A stretch of DNA of 26,337 bases, from positions 1 to 26,337 of the IMG/VR virus record IMGVR_UViG_3300048918_000369; one strand, given 5' to 3'. This document shows positions 1-6,707 of this stretch, in pieces. Every line of letters starts with the position of its first letter. Within the stretch, counting starts at the first letter, position 1. The translations under genes were made by a program, and so were the position numbers. A model generated the notes under the pieces. The model had not been told where the DNA came from. It saw only the letters and a program-made list of their open reading frames with translations, and did no database searches. Source of the DNA: a virus.

Positions 1-172
1 CAATCAGGCACTGACGACGGTAACGCTGGGTGCTCTGACCACGTGCGGCTCCTACTGCTTCCACTCCAATCAGGCACTGACGACGGTAACGCTGGGTGCT
101 CTGACCACGTGCGGCGACGACTGCTTCCGCTCCAATCAGGCACTGACGACGGTAACGCTGGGTGCTCTGACC
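1..172 (+). repeat. 66-bp tandem repeat coding for LRR units
   Basis: Units start at 1, 67 and 133; the third is cut after 40 bases. Copies are nearly identical at the DNA level and differ only in a few bases around 50-64 of the unit. The length is a multiple of three and the frame is open throughout, so this is an in-frame coding repeat. The near identity suggests recent unit duplication or homogenisation. Confidence 0.9.
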
Positions 173-598
173 TATACCGTTAAGGATGTCGATGGATATT
201 GTTTTGTGGTAACCTCAGAAAAATCTTCTAAAGGGATCGCTATATACACTGGGTACAACTTCATATCGATGACGGACCAGGTGATAAAGAAGCAGGTGTG
301 CTATGTAGCGTCAAAAGAGAACTTCTACGCACACGGTGAAACGGTAAAGAAGGCCATTGCTGATGTGCAATTTAAAATAGTGGCTGAGAAGCTGAAGAAT
401 GAGCCGATAGAAGCTGACACGATTGTAACTGTTAATCACTACCGCTTAGTAACCAGTGCTTGTGAGATGGGTTGTAAAGCCTGGATGGAGCAGAATAATA
501 TCAAAGGTGATAGTATGAAGGCTTCTGACCTGCTTCCGTTGTTGGAAAAGACAAGTGCCTATGGCGCAGAAAGGTTTAAGAGCCTGATGAGGGGCTAG
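2..598 (+). CDS. BspA-type leucine-rich repeat protein, 3' part
   Basis: The reading frame is open from base 2 and ends with TAG at 598, so the start is outside the window. The first 57 residues are almost three copies of a 22-residue unit (for example ALTTVTLGALTTC followed by YCF), which matches the LRR_5/BspA leucine-rich repeat type of Bacteroidota and other bacteria. The remaining 140 residues form a non-repeat domain with motifs HGETVKKAI, YRLVTSACEMG and YGAERF; I recall similar C-terminal domains on Bacteroidota LRR proteins but cannot name a family. An ATG at 206 would give a shorter product, but the repeats upstream are in frame and belong to the same protein. LRR_5 proteins usually bind proteins or surfaces; the role in this phage is unknown. 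Confidence 0.75.
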   Translation, partial: NQALTTVTLGALTTCGSYCFHSNQALTTVTLGALTTCGDDCFRSNQALTTVTLGALTYTVKDVDGYCFVVTSEKSSKGIAIYTGYNFISMTDQVIKKQVCYVASKENFYAHGETVKKAIADVQFKIVAEKLKNEPIEADTIVTVNHYRLVTSACEMGCKAWMEQNNIKGDSMKASDLLPLLEKTSAYGAERFKSLMRG

Positions 599-610
599 TT
601 TCTAATAAGT

Positions 611-814
611 GTGAGTGATAGGTGCCGTGGAACGGTTTGCCGGGTGGAGTATAGAGGAGACTTTATAGCTCTATCGATGCTGGGAGGCATGGAGCACTGT
701 CGAAGGTGTGCCGGCAACGAGATAAGTAAATGGGACTGGTGGTGTCTACCGCTGGTTTTTATTCGAGTCTTTTATTTCCCCAATAGATTTTATGCAAACC
801 AAATTTTCTATTAA
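611..814 (+). CDS. doubtful small Cys-rich ORF
   Basis: A GTG-started frame of 67 residues fills the gap between the LRR gene and the DnaA-like gene and overlaps the latter by 23 bases. It has a CRRC motif and a hydrophobic, aromatic C-terminal half. There is no convincing ribosome binding site and I recognise no family. It may be a spurious frame across a leader; apart from this I see nothing in 599-791. Confidence 0.2.
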   Translation: MSDRCRGTVCRVEYRGDFIALSMLGGMEHCRRCAGNEISKWDWWCLPLVFIRVFYFPNRFYANQIFY

Positions 815-1160
815 AGAGGAATCTCAGTTAGTACGCCCAAAGGATGTTATATACCGAGAGGTGATAGCTATCGTAGATGTGGTGTCGGTTCACTTCGGAG
901 TATCGAAGGAAGCTATTTGCGGCAATAACAGGAACGCGCTGGGCTCCAAATGCAGGTTTATCTGCATGTATTTAATGATACAGATACCTGAGCTATCACT
1001 ATCTAAGGTGGCAAATCATTTCGGTAGGGCTAACCATACAACCACGCTACATGCTATCTCCAGTGTAGCCCAAATGATCAAAGAAAATGATGCTTACAGA
1101 GATGACATCATAGTAATAATTGATCGTTTGAATGAATCGCTTGAGCAGACTGCAAAATAG
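792..1160 (+). CDS. stand-alone DnaA domain IV-like DNA-binding protein
   Basis: The 122-residue protein matches the C-terminal DNA-binding domain of the replication initiator DnaA. A helical N-terminal part (about residues 20-45) is followed by SLSKVANHFGRANHTTTLHA around residues 69-88, which corresponds to the DnaA signature that contacts the DnaA box. Full-length DnaA is about 450 residues; the AAA+ ATPase and DnaB-interaction domains are absent here, so this protein can bind DNA but cannot assemble the ATP-dependent filament. It sits directly before an initiator-like gene containing an array of palindromes. It may bind phage origin sequences, compete with host DnaA, or act as a regulator. 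The family assignment is secure; the role is inferred. Confidence 0.8.
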   Translation: MQTKFSIKEESQLVRPKDVIYREVIAIVDVVSVHFGVSKEAICGNNRNALGSKCRFICMYLMIQIPELSLSKVANHFGRANHTTTLHAISSVAQMIKENDAYRDDIIVIIDRLNESLEQTAK

Positions 1161-1164
1161 CATA

Positions 1165-1608
1165 TGATATAACAGGTGTTATAACACAAGTAATAACAGG
1201 ATGGCAAGGAAGGTATATATACAGTTGTTTATCGGGGATTGGATACGTGATACCAGGCGCATGAGCGTACCTGCTCGGGGTATGTATACGGAGCTTCTTA
1301 TGCATCTGGATATGAGTGAAACACCTGGTGTTATGGATTGTGTTATAACAGAGCTACCATTTCTGTTAGGCGTCTGTTATGAGTCTGTTATAACACTCCT
1401 GAATGAGATTGTTATAACGGGTGTTATAACACGTGAGGAATTGCCAGATGGAAAAGTAAGGCTTAGGGATGATGCGATGGTGGCCAGATACGCCAAGAGT
1501 GCAGTAAAATCAAGGGCTGGCAGTGAGGCGATGAAAAAAAGGTGGGGCAAGGGAAAAAAAGAAACGGAACAGCCTGTTATAACTTCTGTTATAACAGATG
1601 ATATAACC
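1165..1608. repeat. iteron-like array of TGTTATAACA palindromes
   Basis: Five exact copies of the 10-bp palindrome TGTTATAACA start at 1177, 1341, 1386, 1422 and 1587. Copies with one mismatch start at 1165, 1410 and 1575, and two-mismatch copies at 1189 and 1599. Many lie on a 12-bp grid: 1165/1177/1189, 1410/1422 and 1575/1587/1599. The first cluster is just upstream of the initiator start codon and the others are within the gene, where they force repeated Val-Ile-Thr codon runs. The number, palindromy and spacing point to protein binding sites. Confidence 0.8.
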
Positions 1609-1650
1609 CATAATGGTAATGGTAATAATAATGATAACAGGGATAGTGAA
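1165..1650. other. candidate phage replication origin
   Basis: The palindrome array ends at 1608 and is followed to about 1645 by an AT-rich stretch coding for an Asn/Gly/Asp linker. Iterons inside an initiator gene followed by an AT-rich segment is the arrangement of the lambda origin within gene O. The inference rests on layout and on the replication-like products of the three surrounding genes. An operator array for autoregulation is the alternative. Confidence 0.5.
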
Positions 1651-2163
1651 AGTGGGGGTGCAGGGGGAGAAAGCGAAAGGGAGCCAGAAACGGTGCGCAT
1701 AAACAGCAGCAGCTACTTGTCCGTGGATGATTGCTTGCAGGCTTTCCTAGAAACGAACATATGCGCAGAAAGCAGGGACGTGATACTGATGCAGAAGTGC
1801 GCCGAAGTGAAGAGGCGCATGGACGATAAACTGCCGAGAGATCTTGACTGGGAGTACGGGTGGTTACTAAGATGGGGTAAAGCTTTCAATCAAGGACTTA
1901 AAGCCGCCCTGCAACCGAATAGAGTGCTTCATGAGTGGGCCAGCCACTTCTTTAACTGGATGATGAAACGAGATACAAGCAAAGAACCTGAAAAACTACA
2001 CGAGTATGCAAACAACGGCAATAGCAGTAACGGATCTAGTGCAAAGGCAGCAGGCGCTGCTGGGCGCGGGGGAACGCTTAATGACCTTGCGCAGCTTAAA
2101 CGTGGTGCAGCGCCAGGTGGTAATGAACGAACTGAACTCACCTCGTTTGAATTGGTTGACTGA
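1201..2163 (+). CDS. DUF1376-type replication initiation protein
   Basis: The N-terminal 100 residues carry the DUF1376 pattern: a start like YIQLFIGDWIRDTRRMS, then ARGMYTELLMHL. This module is found at the N-terminus of many phage replication proteins and is thought to bind DNA. Residues about 115-175 are a charged, Asn/Gly/Ser-rich linker. The C-terminal part (about 176-320) is helical at first and ends in a Gly/Ala-rich low-complexity tail. The Val-Ile-Thr triplets at residues 48-78 and 126-137 reflect the palindromes in the DNA. By analogy with lambda O or other phage initiators it would bind an origin in its own gene and recruit a helicase-loading partner, for which the next gene is a candidate. 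The family call is fairly secure; the initiator role is inferred. Confidence 0.7.
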   Translation: MARKVYIQLFIGDWIRDTRRMSVPARGMYTELLMHLDMSETPGVMDCVITELPFLLGVCYESVITLLNEIVITGVITREELPDGKVRLRDDAMVARYAKSAVKSRAGSEAMKKRWGKGKKETEQPVITSVITDDITHNGNGNNNDNRDSESGGAGGESEREPETVRINSSSYLSVDDCLQAFLETNICAESRDVILMQKCAEVKRRMDDKLPRDLDWEYGWLLRWGKAFNQGLKAALQPNRVLHEWASHFFNWMMKRDTSKEPEKLHEYANNGNSSNGSSAKAAGAAGRGGTLNDLAQLKRGAAPGGNERTELTSFELVD

Positions 2164-2929
2164 GGATGAGGTGCATAACAAGTTGATAGATGTATGGCAG
2201 GAGGTGAAGGTATTGACCGGGGCTGTGCTGTACAAGATGGGTGAGGGACTGGAGGAGCAGTTGGAGGTGCTGAAGCTGTTTGTGGCGAGTCACCCGCAGT
2301 TTACGGGGCTTACGGTGAAGGAGATAGCGCATGCCTTTTACCTGAATGCGCAGGGTGAGTATGGTGAGGTGTACCGGCACTATAACAAGGAGCTGAATGC
2401 TGAGTTTGTAGGGGATGTGCTGCGGGCGTATGTGAAGTATAAACGGGTGATCTATAGCCAAAGTGGCAAGGCGATAAAGGATGTGCTGAACCCGGAAGCG
2501 GCTAAGGTGCGTGTGGCATTGCCAGGTGAGGAGGAGCTGCAGCAGCTGGTGCAGATGCACTATGAGTTGTACCAGCAGGGATTGAAAGACTTTATAGTGA
2601 TGCCGGTGACGGTGTATAAGCTGATGAGGAAGTATGGTGGGATAAGCATTAGCAGTAAAGAGCACTGGCGGAGCCTGGTGTTCTATGGGATGAGGGAGCG
2701 TAAGTATTTCGGTGAACAGTCGACGCTGCGGAAGGATGCCTGGGAGAAGGAGCGGATAGAGCGCGCAAGGGCGATATATAGCTGCTATGCGCGTGAGGGG
2801 TGGATATCGTGGGCGGAATACCGGATGGTGGTAGATACGTTTAGGAAGATGCTGTACCTGAGTGTGTTTGAAGCGATGAGCTATATGGGTGTGAAGGACA
2901 TTTTTAAGGAGGTGAGCTGTGAAAGATGA
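2006..2929 (+). CDS. replication-associated protein, possible helicase loader
   Basis: The longest form has 307 residues and overlaps the initiator gene by 158 bases in another frame. Starts at 2081 or 2123 would shorten the overlap; 2081 has a G-rich stretch about seven bases upstream, so the true start is uncertain. The core (from LTEDEVHNKLIDVW to about residue 145) is helical, with LTVKEIAHAFYLNAQGEYGEV and a following VLRAYVKYKR, a pattern I associate with replication-region proteins of Bacteroidota phages. There is no Walker motif, so it is not a DnaC-type ATPase. Its position right after an initiator gene suggests a DnaT/P-like partner role, but that is inference from context. Confidence 0.5.
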   Translation: MQTTAIAVTDLVQRQQALLGAGERLMTLRSLNVVQRQVVMNELNSPRLNWLTEDEVHNKLIDVWQEVKVLTGAVLYKMGEGLEEQLEVLKLFVASHPQFTGLTVKEIAHAFYLNAQGEYGEVYRHYNKELNAEFVGDVLRAYVKYKRVIYSQSGKAIKDVLNPEAAKVRVALPGEEELQQLVQMHYELYQQGLKDFIVMPVTVYKLMRKYGGISISSKEHWRSLVFYGMRERKYFGEQSTLRKDAWEKERIERARAIYSCYAREGWISWAEYRMVVDTFRKMLYLSVFEAMSYMGVKDIFKEVSCER

Positions 2930-3059
2930 GCAAGAAGTGATACCGGAGCCTGAGCGCAGGTGGGAGGGGTGTACGGGAATGTGTGAGCTAGTAGCACAGT
3001 GGTGCGGGCTGGTGTGTAAGGTGTGTGGATGGGATGATGTGCCGGTATCAGGAAGTTAA
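2919..3059 (+). CDS. 46-residue Cys-rich protein
   Basis: The GTG at 2919 is preceded by a strong Shine-Dalgarno sequence, AAGGAGGT at 2906-2913, which lies within the preceding gene; the two genes overlap by 11 bases. The product has five cysteines after an acidic N-terminus, arranged CTGMC, then C and CKVC, all within 23 residues, which suggests a small metal-binding knuckle. I recognise no family. The ribosome site and tight coupling are the main support for its being real. Confidence 0.55.
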   Translation: MKDEQEVIPEPERRWEGCTGMCELVAQWCGLVCKVCGWDDVPVSGS

Positions 3060-3094
3060 AAAGTGAAAGATTAAAAAGTAAAAAAAATAAGCAT

Positions 3095-3412
3095 ATGCTA
3101 ACGCCTAAAACAGCTGCAGCTTTTTACAACTGCAACCAACAAATCGAAAGAGCTGAGAAGTTATTGGTAGATGTAACAAAAATGATCGACAAGATTGATC
3201 CGAAGGAATTGCGTGATTCATTTGGGAGGGTTCAGCACTCTTTGCAGTTGGGTATTCCTAGCATCGGATCAAGTCATTACATAGTAAACGTAGATCCTGA
3301 GTTGGCAGTGATCATTATAGAGGCTCAGATTGTTAAGTACAAAGAGCAACTAAAGGCTCTCAATGTATTGGCTGGGAAGGAGTGTGTAAATACTGAAACT
3401 GCTCAAAACTAA
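3095..3412 (+). CDS. hypothetical protein with helical N- and C-termini
   Basis: The 105-residue product has a helical N-terminus (residues 1-50, rich in Lys and Asp) and a C-terminal helix (about 72-95), separated by a Gly/Ser-rich middle. No catalytic or binding motif is visible. It follows a 35-base AT-rich gap and sits in the same direction as its neighbours, in the early-type accessory block. It could be a small phage accessory protein; I do not recognise it. Confidence 0.6.
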   Translation: MLTPKTAAAFYNCNQQIERAEKLLVDVTKMIDKIDPKELRDSFGRVQHSLQLGIPSIGSSHYIVNVDPELAVIIIEAQIVKYKEQLKALNVLAGKECVNTETAQN

Positions 3413-3422
3413 CCTGACCATT

Positions 3423-3662
3423 ATGAGAAACTCACGAACACCGATGACGGATAAGCCTATAGGGCTGGGTGCTTTTAATGGTGGTATCAGGAAGCAATCT
3501 GTGGCTGTAAAGCGCCGGGAGGTGGAGAAGGTGCCTATGTATGTGCCGGAGCTGAAGTGTACTGTGTATGTGGTACCTGGTACTGATATGGCTACTGTCA
3601 TTGCTAAGTATAGGGCTCAAAAGGAATTTGAGCGGGGATTGTTGAGGGGGAATAAAAAGTAA
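3423..3662 (+). CDS. hypothetical small basic protein
   Basis: The 79-residue product is basic, with a Gly-rich N-terminus (PIGLGAFNGGIRK) and a hydrophobic strand pattern (MYVPELKCTVYVVPG) followed by a helix. It starts 10 bases after the previous stop and ends 6 bases before the next start, which supports a shared transcript. No family is recognised. Confidence 0.6.
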   Translation: MRNSRTPMTDKPIGLGAFNGGIRKQSVAVKRREVEKVPMYVPELKCTVYVVPGTDMATVIAKYRAQKEFERGLLRGNKK

Positions 3663-3668
3663 GGGAGT

Positions 3669-4526
3669 ATGGAGATAACAGACAAAGGGAATAACATGTA
3701 TTATAAAGAGATGGATCTATTTGGGAATGAAGAAATTCGCATCGTAACGAGTAAAAACAATCGTGTACAAACATCGTTTACGGATTACGATGGTTTTGTT
3801 GAGAAGTTTGAACCTAAAAAGACAACTGATGACTGTTACACACCTTCGGAAGTTTATAACACCATCGTAAAGTATGTATGCGAACAGGTAGATCTTACTG
3901 GACATAAGATAATAAGGCCATTTTACCCTGGAGGTGACTATCAAAGTATTGAATATAGCATCACGGACGTAGTAATCGATAATCCTCCTTTTTCAATTGT
4001 ATCGCAGATTGCCAAATTTTACATTAATAGAGGTGTGAAGTTTTTCATTTTCGCTCCCCACATGACTTTATTCTCTTCTGATTTGAACTGCACATGTGTT
4101 GTTTGCGGAGCTAGTATTGTTTACGAAAATGGCGCAAATGTCAAGACATCTTTTTTATCAAACTTATTTGGAGATAAACAGGTAATTGCCACACCAGAGC
4201 TATACGCGGCCTTAAAAATTATTAATAAAAACGAGATAGAGCTGCCGAAGTATCAATATCCAAACCACGTATTGACTGTGTCGAATGTTCAGAAGTTTGT
4301 GGAGAGAGGAATAAATTTCTCCGTTGAAAGAAAACATATCAAACACATTCGGCGTCTTGATGACCAAACTAAGCATAATAAGTCCCTTTTTGGTAGTGGG
4401 TTTCTTTTATCCGATAAAGCAGCAGCCGATAAAGCAGCAGCCGATAAAGCAGCAGCCGATAAAGCAAATATAATCGAGTGGAAACTGTCAGAAAGGGAAT
4501 TGAAAATAATCAGCGATTTAGGCTAA
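3669..4526 (+). CDS. adenine-specific DNA methyltransferase, EcoRI-methylase-like
   Basis: The key feature is motif IV, DNPPFS, at residues 104-109, diagnostic of N6-adenine methyltransferases. It is preceded by YTPSEVYNTI (57-66) and PFYPGG (84-89), which take the place of the usual motif I region and resemble the EcoRI-methylase-like family found in phages. At 285 residues it is a full-length stand-alone enzyme with no restriction partner nearby, so anti-restriction or regulatory methylation is the likely role. An internal ATG at 3696 has a better Shine-Dalgarno (AAAGGGA) than the one at 3669, so the true protein may lack nine residues. A DKAAA repeat lies near the C-terminus. Confidence 0.75.
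   Translation: MEITDKGNNMYYKEMDLFGNEEIRIVTSKNNRVQTSFTDYDGFVEKFEPKKTTDDCYTPSEVYNTIVKYVCEQVDLTGHKIIRPFYPGGDYQSIEYSITDVVIDNPPFSIVSQIAKFYINRGVKFFIFAPHMTLFSSDLNCTCVVCGASIVYENGANVKTSFLSNLFGDKQVIATPELYAALKIINKNEIELPKYQYPNHVLTVSNVQKFVERGINFSVERKHIKHIRRLDDQTKHNKSLFGSGFLLSDKAAADKAAADKAAADKANIIEWKLSERELKIISDLG
4413..4466 (+). repeat. 15-bp in-frame tandem repeat (DKAAA units)
   Basis: The unit GATAAAGCAGCAGCC occurs three times from 4413, plus nine bases of a fourth copy. It codes for repeated Asp-Lys-Ala-Ala-Ala near the end of the methyltransferase, probably a charged helix or linker. Copies are identical, so the number may vary by replication slippage without breaking the frame. Confidence 0.9.
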
Positions 4527-4560
4527 GGCGAGGGAACAGATAAGATACCACTATTTTAAA

Positions 4561-4959
4561 ATGTCAATGGAGATAACTGGATTTATAGATGCAATGTGGC
4601 CTACGGTGCAGGTGACGGAGAAGTTTAAGAAGCGTGAGTTCGTGTTGGAGATCGAGACGAATATTAATGGCAACGTCTATAGTGACTTTGCAAAGTTCCA
4701 GCTATTGAATGGGCATTGCGCATTGGCTGATGACTTTGCGAAGGGAGATAAAGTTGAAGTGCATTTTAAGATAACCGGGACAAAGTGGGAGCGAGATGGA
4801 AAGGTTAGCTTCTTCACTAATCTTACTGCTTTACGTATTCACGCTGTACAACAGACTTATGCGCCAGTACAACCGAGTACACCTGCCGTGAATGCTGAAG
4901 TACAAAAGGAAGCTTTCCAAGCGATGCAGCCGAATTCGATGGATGATATCCCTTTCTAA
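4561..4959 (+). CDS. DUF3127 single-stranded DNA binding-like protein
   Basis: Residues 1-100 match the DUF3127 pattern (MEITGFIDAM, then KREFVLEIET, then a strand-rich part), a family of OB-fold-like proteins in Bacteroidota and their phages. The protein ends in a Gln/Pro/Ala linker and the tip MDDIPF, the conserved acidic end by which SSB recruits replication and repair enzymes. It has 132 residues, close to the usual family size. The SSB role is inferred from the fold family, the tip and the position among DNA-metabolism genes. Confidence 0.75.
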   Translation: MSMEITGFIDAMWPTVQVTEKFKKREFVLEIETNINGNVYSDFAKFQLLNGHCALADDFAKGDKVEVHFKITGTKWERDGKVSFFTNLTALRIHAVQQTYAPVQPSTPAVNAEVQKEAFQAMQPNSMDDIPF

Positions 4960-5094
4960 GTCGGTTAGGTAAGTGACCTGTTTATAATATCAATCAGTTA
5001 CGTATAATAAAAAATTAAGGTACTTCCAGCCATACCACCGACCTCCGCAACGTATGGGACGCCGTGGGAGAGAGCATGGATCAGGGTATTTGAA

Positions 5095-5154
5095 AGTTTG
5101 TAGTCAGTTTGTAGTGAGGGGTAGGGCTGTAGCGGTAAAATGACGGTTTGTAGT
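5095..5154 (+). promoter_or_regulatory. direct repeats GTTTGTAGT before the packaging/resolvase block
   Basis: In the 206-base gap between the SSB-like gene and the next gene, GTTTGTAGT occurs at 5096, 5107 and 5146. The first two are 11 bases apart, about one helical turn. A TATTTG at 5088 resembles part of a Bacteroidota -7 box. This is probably a promoter or operator for the following operon, but no complete promoter is clear. Confidence 0.35.
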
Positions 5155-5165
5155 GGAAAATATAT

Positions 5166-5822
5166 ATGGCTTTACTAAGTAAAAAGGAGTTTGCTGAAGG
5201 TGTTTGTGGGATTACTACGAAGGACCTAGCCGTATATATAGGACGCAAGCAGGTTGTAGTGACAACCGATGACCTTATTGACACTACGAATGATAAAAAC
5301 AAGGCTTTTGCTGAGAAGTGCCTGGTAAATAAAGAGAAAAAGAAGGGAGCGGTACCGGCCGCTGAGCCACCCAAGGTAAAAAAGGTGCAAGAGGCGGTGA
5401 GTGCTGCGGTTACAAGCGATAGCGACGACGAGGAAGATGAGGAAGGCATACCGAGCCTGATCGCAAGTGAGCGGAAACTGAAGCACCTGGACACACAGAA
5501 GCGGGAAGAGGAGATACAGATACTGAAGCTGAAGAAGGACAAGCTGCGAGGGCTGGTGATACCGACAGAACTGGTAAAGCCGCTGCTAAAACGGAATAAC
5601 CAGGAGATACTGAACAGTTTTAAAGCGCTCTTCTTTGATGATTTTGTACGAAAGGTGGGTAAGCGCCATGGGCTAACGGTTGATGAGATCGCTGAATTAA
5701 AACGGGATGGCATTGCCACTATAAACAAGGCCATGACCGATGCTAAGAATAACTCTGTAAAGAACGTAGATAACATTATCGATGAATTCAGCGAAAAGAA
5801 AGGGAAGGGAGAGCGTGAGTAG
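5166..5822 (+). CDS. candidate phage terminase small subunit
   Basis: The 218-residue protein has a possible N-terminal DNA-binding domain (GITTKDLAVYIGRKQ, residues 14-28), an acidic linker (about 85-94) and a long Lys/Glu-rich helix followed by KLRGLVIPTELVKPLL and a helical C-terminus. The pattern of a long coiled coil ending in LxRGxxVxxxxV resembles Nu1-type small subunits, which bind the phage cos or pac site and partner the GpA-type large subunit. The large subunit is 5 kb downstream rather than adjacent, which weakens the call. A general phage DNA-binding protein is the alternative. Confidence 0.45.
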   Translation: MALLSKKEFAEGVCGITTKDLAVYIGRKQVVVTTDDLIDTTNDKNKAFAEKCLVNKEKKKGAVPAAEPPKVKKVQEAVSAAVTSDSDDEEDEEGIPSLIASERKLKHLDTQKREEEIQILKLKKDKLRGLVIPTELVKPLLKRNNQEILNSFKALFFDDFVRKVGKRHGLTVDEIAELKRDGIATINKAMTDAKNNSVKNVDNIIDEFSEKKGKGERE

Positions 5823-6243
5823 TGAGCCTAAGCCACGGCCGTTGTACGCTATTGGCATAGATGCCGGTACCAAAACCGGACTTGCTGTGTGGGACGTGAA
5901 AGCGAAGCGGTATGATATGGTGCTGACGGTACCAATACACAGAGCCTGGGAGATAGTACTGGAGTATAAGCTGAAGTATGACAACATACTGGTGGTATGT
6001 GAGGATGCAAGGCAGGTGAAGTTTAAAACCAGTGTGGAGAAAGCGCAAGGTGCAGGATCTGTGAAGCGTGACGCAGCAATATGGGAGGGCATTTGCGTGG
6101 ATAAAGAGATAGCATACGAGATGCGCCGGCCTAACAAGGCGTTTACCAAATGGAGTGCGCAGCAGTTTGCTACAGCAACCGGTTACCCAGGGCGCACAGA
6201 CAACCACGGCAGAGACGCCGGGATGCTTGTATACGATTTTTAA
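5815..6243 (+). CDS. RuvC-like Holliday junction resolvase
   Basis: The protein has the RNase H-like nuclease layout: GIDAGTKTG near the N-terminus (Asp16 with the GTG start), VVCED with Glu63, and DNHGRDA near the C-terminus with Asp129 and Asp134, the positions of the RuvC metal ligands. At 142 residues it is slightly shorter than bacterial RuvC (about 170). I chose the GTG at 5815 because a purine-rich AGGGAAGGGA lies just upstream; an ATG at 5782 is in frame but would overlap the previous gene by 41 bases instead of 8. Phage RuvC-like enzymes usually resolve branched replication intermediates before packaging. Confidence 0.75.
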   Translation: MSSEPKPRPLYAIGIDAGTKTGLAVWDVKAKRYDMVLTVPIHRAWEIVLEYKLKYDNILVVCEDARQVKFKTSVEKAQGAGSVKRDAAIWEGICVDKEIAYEMRRPNKAFTKWSAQQFATATGYPGRTDNHGRDAGMLVYDF

Positions 6244-6261
6244 CAACCTGTTTGATAAACT

Positions 6262-6702
6262 ATGAGCAAGTACGATGAGCACATAGCATATGTGCAACAA
6301 AATGTAAAGGACATAGGACTACCGGCCTGCGCAAAGCACCTAGAGACAACCGTGGGGAATTTAAAAGAACTCATTACAAACTGGAGGAAGAGGGGGATAG
6401 ATATACCCTATGTGCGGAAGGCTGAAGTGGGCGACATAACTGTGCGCACGGTGCGTGGGAAGGAGCGGAAGTTTATAAAGACTGAAAAAGGTTGGCGCCG
6501 CATGGAACTGTTGCCCCGAGGCGGTGCACGGAGGATGAAGCTGCCGAACCATAAGCCTCCGAAAGAGCAGCTAAAGGGTGTGTACATGAAGCGTGCGCCA
6601 AAGCCTGAACCGACGCGCTACCCAGACCGGGAAGTGGATATGAGTAAGCACCGGTGGCACCAAACAGGAAAGAATCAATGGACCCTTAAAAAAATAGCAT
6701 AA
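6262..6702 (+). CDS. hypothetical basic DNA-binding-like protein
   Basis: The 146-residue protein starts with a helical segment like a helix-turn-helix (KDIGLPACAKHLETTVGNLK) and continues with a strand-rich basic part, DITVRTVRGKERKFIKTEKGW. The C-terminal half is very rich in Lys, Arg and Pro. I recall the GDITVRT...FIKTEKGW pattern in small Bacteroidota phage proteins of unknown function. DNA or RNA binding is likely from charge and fold; nothing more can be claimed. Confidence 0.6.
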   Translation: MSKYDEHIAYVQQNVKDIGLPACAKHLETTVGNLKELITNWRKRGIDIPYVRKAEVGDITVRTVRGKERKFIKTEKGWRRMELLPRGGARRMKLPNHKPPKEQLKGVYMKRAPKPEPTRYPDREVDMSKHRWHQTGKNQWTLKKIA

Positions 6703-6707
6703 CAATT

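Noticed and set aside
1-172. CRISPR-like array
   Set aside because: The repeat unit is 66 bp, copies are adjacent without spacers, the length is a multiple of three and the frame is open throughout, so it is a coding LRR repeat.
4459-4470. Minus-strand TATATTTG promoter
   Set aside because: It lies inside the methyltransferase gene, lacks the leader motif and has no minus-strand gene after it.
5788-6300. 170-residue minus-strand frame opposite the RuvC-like gene
   Set aside because: Shadow of a gene with RuvC catalytic residues and tight spacing to its neighbours.
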